Shown: positions 52,120 to 61,660 of the stretch, in pieces
Position numbering within the stretch: the stretch's first letter is position 1
Layout: each line of letters starts with the position of its first letter
NCBI RefSeq assembly: GCF_000160075.2
Contig: NZ_KI535340.1
Span: 712,711-776,710 of the forward strand
Reading direction: 5' to 3'
Length of the DNA: 64,000 bases
Source of the DNA: Abiotrophia defectiva ATCC 49176
Lineage (GTDB): Bacteria; Bacillota; Bacilli; Lactobacillales; Aerococcaceae
Translations under genes and position numbers: made by a program
The notes under the pieces: model-generated
Databases searched by the model: none
Seen by the model: only the letters and a program-made list of their open reading frames with translations
What the model was told of the DNA's origin: nothing

Positions 52120-53376
52120 ATGGAAGCTAGACTCACCCAGGCATCCAATAAACAACTCAGTAAACTGATTGTATCCAACCTAGCCGGTACGCTCGGTTCT
52201 GCCATCCTGACCTTTGTCATCGGCTTGATTATTCTTAAGCACAGTGACTCAGCCATTTACTTCGGCCTGTCCCAGGCAGTAGGACCGGTGGTTTCCCTGC
52301 TACTGCTGCCCTTTACCGGTAGCCTAGTCGATAAATACAACAAACAACACATCATTATTTGGGCTCAAGGTCTCAGTATCCTAGCCCTGGGGCTGTTCGC
52401 CGGCTTTATCGCCACCACCCATCTGACTAGCAATCTGCTCATGGTCTTCCTGCTCTTGATTGCCCTCAAGATTTCCGACCAATTCCTGTCTACCGCTTCG
52501 GTGTCGGCCGCTACCAACCTAGTTGTTGAGGAGCACGTCCATAAACTCAGATCCATCGAACAAACCATTGGTGCCCTGTCTCAATTTATCGCGCCTATTG
52601 CTGGGGTTGCCCTCTATGCCACTCTGCCATTAGAATACCTGGTAGGGCTAGAGATTGGCTTAGAAGCTCTCGTCATTATCATCACCCTGACCCTTAACTT
52701 CCACCTCGTTGCGCATCATCAAGCTGATGCTGAATCCTCTCTCTTCAGCCTCTTCAAGGAAGGGCTGGACTTTATCAAGGCCCACAAGAAATTCCAACAT
52801 ACCTTGGCTCTCTTCATGTTCATTAACCTTCTGATTACAGGGGTCATTGTGGGCATGCCTTATGTCCAAGTCAAAGTCCTCCACTTCTCAGATTACTACT
52901 ACGGCCTAACGGAAGCTGCGCTCAGCCTAGGCTTCATCTTAGTGGGGATTTACCTCTCCGCTCGTAAGGCTATCCGCTATCCACTACTCCTAGCCTGGAA
53001 ATCCATCCTCACCATTGGCGGTCTGGTGGCGCTTATGGGGGCTGTCCTCTGGTTACCTCTGTCAACAGATGCCTTCTTCGCCTTCTTCCTCCTTATTAGT
53101 TTAATCTTTGGTGGTATCTCAACGGCCGTTAACATTCCCATGATGACTTGGGTCACCCAGATTGTACCCACTCACTATCAAGGCCGGATTTTCAATATCG
53201 TCTCAACGGCTAGCCAACTCCTCTCGCCCCTAGGTATGGTCATCTTCTCCTTAGGTTTCGACTACTTGCCAGCCAGCCTACTCTTCCTCTTATGCGGCGC
53301 TATTATGATAGGCGTGACCGCCTACTGGCCTCGCTTCTACAAGGTCAACATCTTGAGCAACCAATTAGAAGACTAA
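52120..53376 (+). CDS. MFS transporter (drug-efflux type)
   Basis: A 418-residue transporter with about 12 helices. The segment between helices 2 and 3 (GSLVDKYNKQHIIIWAQG) is the MFS loop motif in a variant form, and the type resembles MFS_3 (macrolide/enterobactin exporter-like). The ATG at 52120 follows AAAGGAG; a longer frame is open upstream without a ribosome binding site. Single gene, divergent from ccrZ, with a terminator. Substrate unknown. Confidence 0.9.
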   Translation: MEARLTQASNKQLSKLIVSNLAGTLGSAILTFVIGLIILKHSDSAIYFGLSQAVGPVVSLLLLPFTGSLVDKYNKQHIIIWAQGLSILALGLFAGFIATTHLTSNLLMVFLLLIALKISDQFLSTASVSAATNLVVEEHVHKLRSIEQTIGALSQFIAPIAGVALYATLPLEYLVGLEIGLEALVIIITLTLNFHLVAHHQADAESSLFSLFKEGLDFIKAHKKFQHTLALFMFINLLITGVIVGMPYVQVKVLHFSDYYYGLTEAALSLGFILVGIYLSARKAIRYPLLLAWKSILTIGGLVALMGAVLWLPLSTDAFFAFFLLISLIFGGISTAVNIPMMTWVTQIVPTHYQGRIFNIVSTASQLLSPLGMVIFSLGFDYLPASLLFLLCGAIMIGVTAYWPRFYKVNILSNQLED

Positions 53377-53390
53377 CCTCAACTAAGACC

Positions 53391-53419
53391 CAGCCACTAG
53401 CCAAGCTAGTGGCTTTTTC
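53391..53419 (+). terminator. Terminator of the MFS gene
   Basis: AGCCACTAG/CTAGTGGCT stem with five-base loop and TTTTTC. Confidence 0.92.
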
Positions 53420-53426
53420 TCATATT

Positions 53427-53459
53427 AAAAAGGACTGGCAATATCTTCCAGTCCTTTAG
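53427..53459 (-). terminator. Terminator of ftsEX
   Basis: AAGGACTGGAA/GCCAGTCCTT stem then TTTTAAT on the minus strand. Confidence 0.88.
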
Positions 53460-53463
53460 GATC

Positions 53464-54354
53464 TTATATGTCTAAGAAACGGCGGATTGAGCGGCCTGCC
53501 CCTAGGCGACCTAAGACAATCCCAATCACTAGGAGTCCTGCTCCTACATAGGCCATAATTGGCATGGTGGCTACCAGCTGGAGATTAGCTAGTCCTAAGA
53601 ATCCAGGCAAGTAGCTATGGGCTCCTTCATAGATGCCATACAAGGCACCAAAGGCCAGAAGACCCGAAATCAAGCCAATATAGGCCCCTTCATATTTGAA
53701 AGGCGCGCGAATGTAGCGCTTGGTTGCCCCTACTAGGCGCATAATCTCGATTTCTGTGCGGCGGGCCAAAATAGTCAGACGAATAGTGTTAGACACCAGG
53801 AGTACCGCAAAGACAACGAAGATAGAGGCCAGTACGGCTAGGACAATCCGCACGGCATTGATGTTGCCTAGAATGGTCTCAACGTCTGTGGAACCATAAT
53901 TGGCAGCTTCTACCTTGGCTAGCTTACGAATATCCTGGGCCACCTTATCTAGGTTCTCACCCTTATCCACTGAGACTACATAAACGTTATTGAGGGGGTT
54001 CTTATCCCCTTCGATGACATCGAAGTCAGAGGTGATCGTCTTCTTGTAGTGCTCTAATTCCTCATCCTTGCTGCGATAGACCACATCCGTGACGTGCTCA
54101 AGTCCTTGAATCTGCGTCTTGAGTGTGGCTTCTTCTTCTGCCGTCGCAATGCGGTCAATCAGCACCCGTACTTGGAAGGTCTGTTCGATATTTCGCGTCG
54201 CTTCATTAATGTTGGTCCAAATTAGGACGAAGCTCCCAATCATAATCAAGGTTAAGGTCATGGTGAAGATTGACACCAAGGTCATGAGTCCGTTACGGAA
54301 GAGGTTACGGAAACCGTCACGAATATGACGGAAGAAACTTCTAATGACTCTCAT
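53464..54354 (-). CDS. ftsX: Cell division protein FtsX
   Basis: A 296-residue membrane protein, permease-like partner of FtsE that switches on wall hydrolases at division. One helix near residues 21-45, an extracellular domain to about 165, then three helices; RRTEIEIMRLVGATKRYIRAPF (about 205-226) is the family signature. The ATG at 54354 lies inside the ftsE end (14-base overlap) with AAGGGGG before it. The hydrolase partner (PcsB type) is not in the window. Confidence 0.95.
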   Translation of the reverse strand: MRVIRSFFRHIRDGFRNLFRNGLMTLVSIFTMTLTLIMIGSFVLIWTNINEATRNIEQTFQVRVLIDRIATAEEEATLKTQIQGLEHVTDVVYRSKDEELEHYKKTITSDFDVIEGDKNPLNNVYVVSVDKGENLDKVAQDIRKLAKVEAANYGSTDVETILGNINAVRIVLAVLASIFVVFAVLLVSNTIRLTILARRTEIEIMRLVGATKRYIRAPFKYEGAYIGLISGLLAFGALYGIYEGAHSYLPGFLGLANLQLVATMPIMAYVGAGLLVIGIVLGRLGAGRSIRRFLDI

Positions 54355-55027
54355 GGTAATCCCCCTTCCGGTCATCGCGGACAATCCGGCCACCTTCTAG
54401 CACCACTACCCGGTGTTGGAAGTGGTCCACTAGGGTATCGTTATGGGTCCCCATCAAAATGGTGGTTCCCTGGCGATGAATGGATTCTAGGACACGATGA
54501 ATGCCCATGGCTGTCTCAGGGTCCAAGTTACCGGTTGGCTCGTCCGCAATCAAGATAGCTGGACGGTTGGCAATAGCCCGAGCAATGGCCACCCGTTGTT
54601 GTTCCCCACCTGATAACTCATTTGGATAGGATTTGGCCTTATGGGCTAGGCCCACTAATTCTAAAACTTCCTTAACCCTGGCTTTAATAGTCCGGCCACT
54701 CTCGCCCGTTACCTCTAGGGCATAGGCGATATTTTCGTAGACGTTCAATTTAGGCAGGAGCTTGAAGTCCTGGAAGACTACCCCTACCGTCCGGCGCAAG
54801 TGTGGCACTTGCCGCTCCTTAAGCTTATTGAGGTTAAAGTCCCCTACCCGGATAGTCCCGCGGGTCTGCATTTCTTCACGATAAAGTAACTTCATTAGGG
54901 TTGACTTACCGGAGCCACTAGGCCCAATCAAGTAGACAAACTCCCCTTTGTCAATGAAGAGGTTGATGTCGCGTAAGGCAATGGTCCCCTTGTCATATTG
55001 TTTGCTGACACGTTGTAATTGAATCAT
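54341..55027 (-). CDS. ftsE: Cell division ATPase FtsE
   Basis: A 228-residue ABC ATPase: Walker [10 protein letters not shown] near residue 35, [15 protein letters not shown], Walker [14 protein letters not shown]. FtsE-specific [25 protein letters not shown] is present. Follows prfB by about 100 bases, the common prfB-ftsE-ftsX order of Firmicutes. Confidence 0.97.
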   Translation of the reverse strand: MIQLQRVSKQYDKGTIALRDINLFIDKGEFVYLIGPSGSGKSTLMKLLYREEMQTRGTIRVGDFNLNKLKERQVPHLRRTVGVVFQDFKLLPKLNVYENIAYALEVTGESGRTIKARVKEVLELVGLAHKAKSYPNELSGGEQQRVAIARAIANRPAILIADEPTGNLDPETAMGIHRVLESIHRQGTTILMGTHNDTLVDHFQHRVVVLEGGRIVRDDRKGDYHESH

Positions 55028-55125
55028 CTGGTCACCTTCTTTCTCTTTCTTTTTCTAAAATTCGGTCATTCTAAGTCTACCACATTCCCTCGTCCACTGG
55101 GTCACAAGGAGATGTCAATTGTGTA

Positions 55126-56239
55126 TCAGGAGACAGAATCGCCCATTTGCCATTTGAGATAGGCATCGATAAAGCCGTTGAGGTCGCCGTCCATAACGGC
55201 CCCGGTATTCCCGACTTCGTAACTAGTCCGGTGATCCTTGACCATGGCGTAAGGGTGGAAGACATAGGAGCGAATCTGTGACCCCCAGGCAATGTCTTTC
55301 TGCTCCCCTTTGAGGGCGGCTAATTCCTTAGCCTTGTTCTCTTCCTCTAATTGGTAGAGCTTGGCCTTAAGCATGGCCATGGCTAAATCCCGGTTCTGGA
55401 ACTGGGAACGCTGGGACTGGCTCTGGGTTACAATGCCGGTCGGAATATGGGTAATCCGAATAGCTGAGGAAGTCTTGTTGATGTGCTGCCCCCCAGCCCC
55501 TGAAGCCCGATAGGTATCAATCCGCAAATCATCGGGGTTGATGTCAATCTCAATGGTATCATCCAACATAGGCGTCACTTCTACCGAAGCGAAGGAAGTA
55601 TGGCGGCGGCTGTTGGAGTCAAAAGGTGAAATTCGCACCAAACGGTGTACCCCTTTCTCTGACTTGAGGTAGCCATAGGCATTGTGGCCTTCGATTTCCA
55701 AGGTCACACTCTTAATACCTGCTTCTTCCCCGTCTTGATAATCCAAGACCGTTACCTTGAAGCCTTGCTTATCCGCCCAACGCTGGTACATACGCAAAAG
55801 CATGCTGCCCCAGTCTTGGGATTCGGTTCCGCCGGCCCCTGGATGAATTTCCAGAATGGCATTATTGGCATCATGAGGTCCAGACAGGAGCAACTTCATC
55901 TCGTAGGCATCCAGGTCCGCTTGGACTTGGGCCACTTGACCTTCCGCTTCGGCCAAGATGTCAGCGTCTTCTGACTCATCATAGAGCTCAAGGGCCACTT
56001 CAATGTCGGCCACGCCTTCTTCCAAGGCATGAATAGTCGAGTAAGTCTCCTTAGCTAAGTTAAGTTGGCTGATAATTTTCTGAGCCTTTTCGTTATCATC
56101 CCAGAAATCAGGCGCCGACATCTGATGTTCGTAGTCGGCAATATCTGCTTCTAAAGCCTCTAAGTCAAAGAGACCCCCTGAAGCTAGCTAATTGGTTATT
56201 GGCTTTGTCAATGAATTGACGAATTTCATATAATTCCAT
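55126..56239 (-). CDS. prfB: Peptide chain release factor 2, programmed +1 frameshift
   Basis: RF2, recognising UGA and UAA. The gene begins at ATG 56239 with GAAGGAG, reads 24 codons ([15 protein letters not shown]...) to an in-frame TGA at 56165-56167, and continues in the +1 frame as [21 protein letters not shown] to 55126, 370 residues in all. The shift site is CTTTGAC (56164-56170) with the internal Shine-Dalgarno-like AGGGGG at 56174-56179. When RF2 is scarce, the ribosome slips at UGA. Recognition motif SPF (RISPFDSN) and the catalytic GGQ ([11 protein letters not shown]) are intact. Confidence 0.97.
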
Positions 56240-56302
56240 AATCAACGCTCCTTCGTTTAGTCAATCACCTTATTGTACCACGCAAAACCTAGCGGGACAA
56301 TG

Positions 56303-56328
56303 GTAAAAGGCCCCACCAAGGGGCCTAT
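56303..56328 (-). terminator. Terminator of the merR gene
   Basis: AGGCCCC/GGGGCCT stem then TTTACC on the minus strand; short U-tract. Confidence 0.7.
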
Positions 56329-56348
56329 AGCTTGAATTGTGTCTAGTT

Positions 56349-56711
56349 TTAAACTTCTAAGCACTGACGCAACTGATCGGCCAGAGCACCCAAAGACGCC
56401 CGGCGACGGTCCAAGTCAGCTTGTTGACGGTCTAAATCTGCCAGTTCTTCCTCCACAACCGCCAAATTCTCCCGCCATTGGATTTCGGTTCCGCAAGCCG
56501 TCTCATGCAATTCCTTAATGCGTTTAATGGCTTTGACTGATAAGCCCAGGGCTCGCAGTTCCAAAATATTGGTCAAAGCCGCCTCATGTTCAGGCAACCA
56601 CTGATACTTACCGGCCACCTTGTCGGGCACCACGAGCCCCTCTTCAATATAGAATCTCAGGGTGTCGCGACTGACCTGGTATTTGGCTTCAATCTGACCT
56701 GTCTGCAACAT
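56349..56711 (-). CDS. MerR-family transcriptional regulator
   Basis: A 120-residue MerR regulator: winged helix at residues 1-70 (IEAKYQVSRDTLRFYIEEGLV, then LEL-RALGLSVKAIKRI) and a C-terminal dimer coiled coil (EELADLDRQQADLDRRRASL). No conserved Cys cluster, so not a metal sensor of the classic kind. It is divergent from a small membrane protein with a MerR-type dyad between them. Likely controls that gene and itself. Confidence 0.9.
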   Translation of the reverse strand: MLQTGQIEAKYQVSRDTLRFYIEEGLVVPDKVAGKYQWLPEHEAALTNILELRALGLSVKAIKRIKELHETACGTEIQWRENLAVVEEELADLDRQQADLDRRRASLGALADQLRQCLEV

Positions 56712-56727
56712 TTTTGGGTTCCTCCTC

Positions 56728-56760
56728 TTGACAGGGGCTTAGCCCCTCAGGTTTTACTAG
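56728..56760 (+). promoter_or_regulatory. MerR-type promoter with operator dyad
   Basis: TTGACA at 56728, then the 13-bp dyad GGGGCTTAGCCCC (56734-56746), and a weak TTTACT/TACTAG -10 region about 19-21 bases downstream. A long spacer filled by a dyad is the usual layout of MerR-activated promoters. It faces the 107-residue membrane protein gene. Confidence 0.6.
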
Positions 56761-56788
56761 AGATAGTAACCTACAAGGAGGTCCTATC

Positions 56789-57112
56789 ATGAAAATTATC
56801 TTACTAACGCTTTTAGTCCTCTATGCCCTAGCCATGCTAGGCGCCAGTCTTTATAGCCGGCGCCCCGGTCTGGCTTGGCTGACCGGACTTAATGTCTTCT
56901 GCGCCTTGAGTCTTATAGCAGCCAGCCTAGCAGCTTGCTTGGGTTGGCTGTCGCACGGGCCTGCCTGTTTTGGGCTAGGTTTGGCGCTAGTCAGCCTGAT
57001 GATCTGCGCCCTGCTCAACGGCCATTATCTACTAGGCCGAATACAGGCACGCCATCTCTTAATTCGTGGCGCCCTATCCCTGATTCTCTGGCTAGCCTGC
57101 TGGCTGACCTAA
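56789..57112 (+). CDS. Small membrane protein divergent from merR
   Basis: A 107-residue hydrophobic protein with four predicted helices (about 2-20, 28-48, 55-72, 85-106), Leu/Ala-rich, no family recognised. AAGGAGG seven bases before the ATG. Its promoter looks MerR-controlled. Ends at a strong terminator. Perhaps a target of the regulator, for example a stress-related membrane protein; unproven. Confidence 0.75.
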   Translation: MKIILLTLLVLYALAMLGASLYSRRPGLAWLTGLNVFCALSLIAASLAACLGWLSHGPACFGLGLALVSLMICALLNGHYLLGRIQARHLLIRGALSLILWLACWLT

Positions 57113-57114
57113 GC

Positions 57115-57149
57115 AAAGAGCCGGACTTCCGAATCCGGCTCTTCTTTTT
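57115..57149 (+). terminator. Terminator of the small membrane protein gene
   Basis: AAGAGCCGGA/TCCGGCTCTT stem with TCTTTTTGG; also usable by the converging DUF1697 transcript. Confidence 0.9.
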
Positions 57150-57153
57150 GGTC

Positions 57154-57687
57154 TTAACCTAGCAAGTCCCGCAATTTATCGAAGGTCTTGCCATTGCGGA
57201 TAGTAATCTGCGGGTAGAAGTCCTCCTTGAGCAAGTACTTGTGGTAGGAGGTCTTGAGGTATTCACTTTCCGTGTATTTGCCCCAGAAGACCGCTCGGTC
57301 CCCGAAATGAACCACTTCATCGTGTAGGGGCATAGCCTGAATGCGAGCCTTCATATGCTCATAATCCACCTGATCGGTGTAGAAGAGCACATCACGACGT
57401 GCCAAGGGTTCCTGCCACCAATCCGGTACTTGTGCGGCATCCGCCAAGTAAGCATCGCGACTTAAGACCACATGATAAATGGTAAAAGGATAAGTCGCCA
57501 ACATGTCGCCAATCTTAGCCTTGATGCGCTCCAAAGGCTCCTCCGTCTCGAAAAAGGCATTCCCACTATTGATGTAGGTAGTGACTGCTTCATAACCCAA
57601 AGCCTCAATCTGAGCTCTAAGTTCACTCATAACCACCTTGTTCTTGCCACCCACATTGATTCCACGAAGTAATAAAAGATATTTCAT
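57154..57687 (-). CDS. DUF1697 family protein
   Basis: A 177-residue cytoplasmic protein of the DUF1697 family, identified by LLLLRGINVGGKNKVVMSELR at the N-terminus and TTYINSGNAFFETEE. The C-terminal half holds RRDVLFYTDQVDY and TIRNGKTFDKLRDL. Function unknown in the literature I know. The ATG at 57687 matches family starts; a TTG three codons upstream has the better-placed GGGAG, so the true start is uncertain. Confidence 0.88.
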   Translation of the reverse strand: MKYLLLLRGINVGGKNKVVMSELRAQIEALGYEAVTTYINSGNAFFETEEPLERIKAKIGDMLATYPFTIYHVVLSRDAYLADAAQVPDWWQEPLARRDVLFYTDQVDYEHMKARIQAMPLHDEVVHFGDRAVFWGKYTESEYLKTSYHKYLLKEDFYPQITIRNGKTFDKLRDLLG

Positions 57688-57797
57688 AAATTTCAAGTCA
57701 CTCCCTATCTGGCTCCTATTATAACATAGTTTAGTGCTTGTAAGTCTATTATGCGCATAAAAACCTCGCTCTTAAGTCTCAGGAGCGAGGTTTTCTC

Positions 57798-60128
57798 TTA
57801 TTGCAGTTGCAAGATACCGTAATAAACAAGCAGCTGTATGACACTTACAAATAGGTTATTCCCAATATGGAGGGCGATAGAATCGATAAGCTGATTCCGA
57901 CGACGGAAGCTGAGGTAGAAAATAAAGCCCATGCCACCATAGATAGCCCATTCGAAGAAGGTGCTAGAGCCATGTAAATAACCGAATATCACAGACGACA
58001 CCAGGCCAGCCAACCAACCAAAATTCCCCTTACTACAGAAGAGTTTCTTGAAGTAGCCACGGAAGGCGAGTTCTTCGCTAATCGGTCCAATTACCGAAAT
58101 AACGAAATAAGCAATCCATAGGCTAGGTTCAGTAGCTAATCCCAAGGCGTTGCCTAAGGACACATCATTAGCCGTCCGTTGTTGGTAAGCTTGCATCATG
58201 CTGTAGACCAGGATAAACACTATCCGCATGGCAATGGTAGATACAAGCGCAATTCCCAAGTCTTTCCAGCCGAACTTGAGACGTTCACCGGAAAGCTTGT
58301 AATAGAACTTGAGACTAATAGCGGTGAAGATAATCCCACCTGCTAAGGCAGCCAACATCAAGTAGGTCTGTTGATCACCCACGACTTGAGCCAGTAAATT
58401 AAAGACGACAACCTGTGGCAACAAGCTGAACATAATGGCCAGGAAGCCTAGGACAATGGCTGGTGGCCAGTAATACCATTTATGTCTTAGTTGGCCAACC
58501 GCCTCAGCCCCACGGACTTGGACGGCTAGGCGATGCCAGGCCACTATCCCAATCATGGCCGCGACTGCTAGCAAGATTGCGGTCAGGAAGAGGGCGTGAA
58601 CATAGCCTGTTCTCTCAGGCAACTTCATCAAGAGCACATACTCGCCTACAACCAAAGCAATGGTCACAATATAGCCTAGCAGCATCAGCATGCTCCGCAC
58701 CCAGGTGCTGCCACGACTATAAAGTTCGGAGACATTAGACCATTGGGTGACAGGCTCCAGATAATCCTTAGTGTAGGACCAGCTAGACCAAGCCAGGCTG
58801 ACCACTAGCCAGGTTAAGACTAGGCAGCCGATGACCCACCATTCCATGCCTAAGAAGAGGCAGAGGCCGATCAATATGGCCAGCGCTAGCGGGCTCTGTA
58901 GGCCAACTAATAGCCAGAATTTTTTCTTGAGATAGCCCATTAAATCCATTGGCAGGGTCTTGATATAGGCCAGATTGTCCCTTTCCAAGGAATGGCCCAT
59001 CATAGCCAGACCGCCGTAGCCAGCGTTAAAGCCAGCAATAAAGATTACTAGGAGCATGAGGGGCGCCAGGTAGCGAGCTTGCACCAATTCCGCCAACAGT
59101 TCTGGTTTTTCTGACAAGCCCCCTAGGATGGCTATCAGGAAGATATAAGGGAAAATGCTACTCATCAGGATGGCCTGCATGAGCACCGAGCCCTCGCTTA
59201 CCAGACGCCAAACGTAGGTTTTGACCCAGGCTAGACGCCCCTGACTACCAAATCGATAGATGCGGCTCTTGCGCTGACCTATGCCGGATTGGCTGGAAGT
59301 TGTCAGGGCTGCTTCGTAAAATTGCGGCACTACTCGAATCCGCAAGAGGATTTGGAGAGCCACTAAGACGGCTAGCCAAGGCAAGAGCCCCAGCCAGGCA
59401 GTGATTTGTCCTGGATTCATCACTAGGTCATAGAAGGGCATAAAAATCTGTGCCAAGCCAGATAGATGACTTAAATCATCCCGACTGCCATTAATTTGGA
59501 AGATAGCCCAGAAGGTGATAATCATCACCAAAGCCATGAGCAGATTGGAAGCCAATTGTTTATGTTGACGGAAAACAGTAGTTTTGGTCAAATAATGGGC
59601 TAGCACAATCAACAAAGAAATGATAGTAGCCAAAATCAGACTAAAGCCTAGCAGGGCTAGCGGCAAGGTCAAGACCAACAAGCCGGGACTCTGAATGGCT
59701 AAGAGAATAAAGTAGCAGAGGACGGGCAAGATGGTAAAGAGAATGACCATCAGAGCCGACAAGAGCTTGGCCAGCATAATTTCGCCCTCGGAATAGGCAT
59801 AAGGCCGGTAAGCTTGTAGGTCGCCACTTTCATAGAAGACATTGTAGAAGGTCATAAAGCCCTGTCCCAGCATCATGAGCACGAAGACGGAAACAATCAC
59901 TGTAAACCGAATAGGTGCCCCTGCCAATTGGAAAAAGCCATTCATAAAGCAGAAAAGAAAGACATACAAGGCTCCCACTAGCAGGTACTGGCGGAAGAGA
60001 ATCATGGGTACATCCAGTTTCTTATTAGGATTGGCGGCCTGCTTTTGACGGTAGCGGGTGAGGGCACTGGCCTGACCGGCATAGAGGATATTGACCCGCA
60101 TCAGTTGCCATATCATTTTAAGACGCAT
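57798..60128 (-). CDS. ABC permease fused to CPBP intramembrane protease
   Basis: A 776-residue membrane protein. Residues about 1-520 look like an ABC-2/EcsB-YthQ-type permease with many helices (start LMRVNILYAGQASAL). The C-terminal 130 residues are a CPBP (CAAX-protease-like) domain with all motifs: EELAFR (685-690), FGYLH (715-719) and HIGNN (754-758). A fusion of exporter and membrane protease in one chain suggests processing and export of a peptide or lipopeptide substrate, or a self-immunity role. Overlaps its ATPase gene by 11 bases. Last gene of the XRE operon. Confidence 0.88.
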   Translation of the reverse strand: MRLKMIWQLMRVNILYAGQASALTRYRQKQAANPNKKLDVPMILFRQYLLVGALYVFLFCFMNGFFQLAGAPIRFTVIVSVFVLMMLGQGFMTFYNVFYESGDLQAYRPYAYSEGEIMLAKLLSALMVILFTILPVLCYFILLAIQSPGLLVLTLPLALLGFSLILATIISLLIVLAHYLTKTTVFRQHKQLASNLLMALVMIITFWAIFQINGSRDDLSHLSGLAQIFMPFYDLVMNPGQITAWLGLLPWLAVLVALQILLRIRVVPQFYEAALTTSSQSGIGQRKSRIYRFGSQGRLAWVKTYVWRLVSEGSVLMQAILMSSIFPYIFLIAILGGLSEKPELLAELVQARYLAPLMLLVIFIAGFNAGYGGLAMMGHSLERDNLAYIKTLPMDLMGYLKKKFWLLVGLQSPLALAILIGLCLFLGMEWWVIGCLVLTWLVVSLAWSSWSYTKDYLEPVTQWSNVSELYSRGSTWVRSMLMLLGYIVTIALVVGEYVLLMKLPERTGYVHALFLTAILLAVAAMIGIVAWHRLAVQVRGAEAVGQLRHKWYYWPPAIVLGFLAIMFSLLPQVVVFNLLAQVVGDQQTYLMLAALAGGIIFTAISLKFYYKLSGERLKFGWKDLGIALVSTIAMRIVFILVYSMMQAYQQRTANDVSLGNALGLATEPSLWIAYFVISVIGPISEELAFRGYFKKLFCSKGNFGWLAGLVSSVIFGYLHGSSTFFEWAIYGGMGFIFYLSFRRRNQLIDSIALHIGNNLFVSVIQLLVYYGILQLQ

Positions 60129-60861
60129 GAGACTCGCCTTCTTCCTTACGCCCTGCCAAATTCAAATAGATGGCTTCCAGGCTTTGGTCGGGATGTTCCG
60201 CCTTGAGCTCTGCCACGGTCCCATAGAAGATTAATTCTCCCTTCTTAAGGATAGCCAGGCGATCACAGATTTGCTCGGCTACTTCTAAGACATGGGTAGA
60301 AAAGAGTACGGTCTTGCCCTTGTCTGCATGGGCCCGCATGAGTTGCTTGAGGTCAAAAGCAGCCTGAGGATCCAAACCGGTCATAGGCTCGTCAAGCACC
60401 CAGATATCTGGGTCAGACAGCAGGGCCCCAATGACGAAAACCTTCTGCCGCATACCGTGTGAGAAGGTCTCAATGACTTCATAGCGGTGGCTGGCAAAAT
60501 CAAAGAGATGAAGCAAATCTACTAGTCGTTTTTCATAATCCTGGCTGTTTAGGCCATAAGAGGCAGCCACCAAGTCCCAGAATTCCTGGGCCGTCAGGCG
60601 TAGGAAGAGGTCTGGTGAGTCAGCCACATAGCCAATCTTTTGCTTGATTCTTAGCCGGTGACTAGCTAAGTCCAAGCCATCGACTAGGATTTTGCCTGCA
60701 GTCGGGTTAATGACGGAGACTAGGGATTTGATGGTAGTGGATTTACCGGCCCCATTATGGCCGATTAGGCCGACAATTTGGCCTTCTTGGATGCTAAGGT
60801 TGAGATTTTTGAGGGCTTGAGTGGCCCCGTAAGTTTTAGAGACGTCTTGGAATTCAATCAT
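60118..60861 (-). CDS. ABC transporter ATPase of the XRE operon
   Basis: A 247-residue ATPase with Walker A GHNGAGKST, signature FSHGMRQKVFVIGAL and Walker B IWVLDEPMTGLDP. The FSHGMRQK signature is frequent in YthP/EcsA-like ATPases. Pairs with the permease-CPBP fusion that it overlaps. GGAGG before the ATG. Confidence 0.93.
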   Translation of the reverse strand: MIEFQDVSKTYGATQALKNLNLSIQEGQIVGLIGHNGAGKSTTIKSLVSVINPTAGKILVDGLDLASHRLRIKQKIGYVADSPDLFLRLTAQEFWDLVAASYGLNSQDYEKRLVDLLHLFDFASHRYEVIETFSHGMRQKVFVIGALLSDPDIWVLDEPMTGLDPQAAFDLKQLMRAHADKGKTVLFSTHVLEVAEQICDRLAILKKGELIFYGTVAELKAEHPDQSLEAIYLNLAGRKEEGESHAS

Positions 60862-60885
60862 GGGAATTACCTCCTAATCTGCTGA

Positions 60886-61083
60886 TTACTTCTTATTTTT
60901 TCTCTGTTGCCAATAAACAAATACGAAGAAACTAAGGCCTAAAATCAGGCCAATGCTAATTCGCAGGGTCGAATCCATCTGAATGAGGGATTCCTGCCAG
61001 TAGCCCATGCCACGAGACAGGGCGATGGCAATCAGACCCATACCTGCCAGAATGGCTAGCCATCTTAGATAGTTAGTTTTCAT
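60886..61083 (-). CDS. Small two-helix membrane protein of the XRE operon
   Basis: A 65-residue protein with two hydrophobic helices (about 6-24 and 36-56) and a basic tail (YWQQRKNKK). The ATG at 61083 is six bases after GAGGAGG; the one at 61089 touches it. It lies between the DUF3278-like gene (10-base overlap region) and the ATPase. Not recognised; may be a subunit of the transporter. Confidence 0.7.
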   Translation of the reverse strand: MKTNYLRWLAILAGMGLIAIALSRGMGYWQESLIQMDSTLRISIGLILGLSFFVFVYWQQRKNKK

Positions 61084-61660
61084 GGTCATCCTCCTCTTGA
61101 CTAGCGTCTAGGTCTTCTTCTAGGCCAGCTTGGCCATCTCGCAAACGCCGACGTCCTACTATGTAGGTCACAATCCCGAAGAAGACCCCTCCTAAGGCAT
61201 TAATGATAATGAAGCGCCACTGGGTCAGATGAGCCATGCCATCTTCCCCCAAGAGGGCCCCGATGGCTGCTAGGGAAAAGTGCATCCAAACAGCGAAGAA
61301 GATTCCCGCCTTAAGGGCTGACCAGACTAAGTCTTTGAGGGCTTGCTGGACCTTATTAGGTTCGACTTCTAAGGCATCTAGCTTAAGGCGATGAACCTTG
61401 GTCGCCACATAGGTGTTGAGCCCTAATAGAACCAAGAGATTACATCCAAGCATGCCCCAAAAGGCCCACTCGGGTTGGAAGTACCAGAGAAAATAGGCTG
61501 CGACGTTGGCCAAGCCAAGATAGGGCAGCAAGATCAGATAGGCCTTGTTGCCAATCTTATTGATTTCGGCCATGCGATATTCGTCTAAGTTCTGTACCCC
61601 GTAAAAGCGGCGGATCCAGTTCTCCCAGCTAAATTTCTTATGCTTGTGTGGTTGATTCAT
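61073..61660 (-). CDS. DUF3278-like membrane protein
   Basis: A 195-residue membrane protein with four helices in two pairs and an acidic tail (EEDLDASQEEDDHEN). The N-terminal block RRFYGVQNLDEYRMAEINKIGN resembles DUF3278, a family that in Lactobacillales usually follows a small XRE regulator. Start overlaps the XRE gene end, so coupled. Function unknown. Confidence 0.75.
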   Translation of the reverse strand: MNQPHKHKKFSWENWIRRFYGVQNLDEYRMAEINKIGNKAYLILLPYLGLANVAAYFLWYFQPEWAFWGMLGCNLLVLLGLNTYVATKVHRLKLDALEVEPNKVQQALKDLVWSALKAGIFFAVWMHFSLAAIGALLGEDGMAHLTQWRFIIINALGGVFFGIVTYIVGRRRLRDGQAGLEEDLDASQEEDDHEN

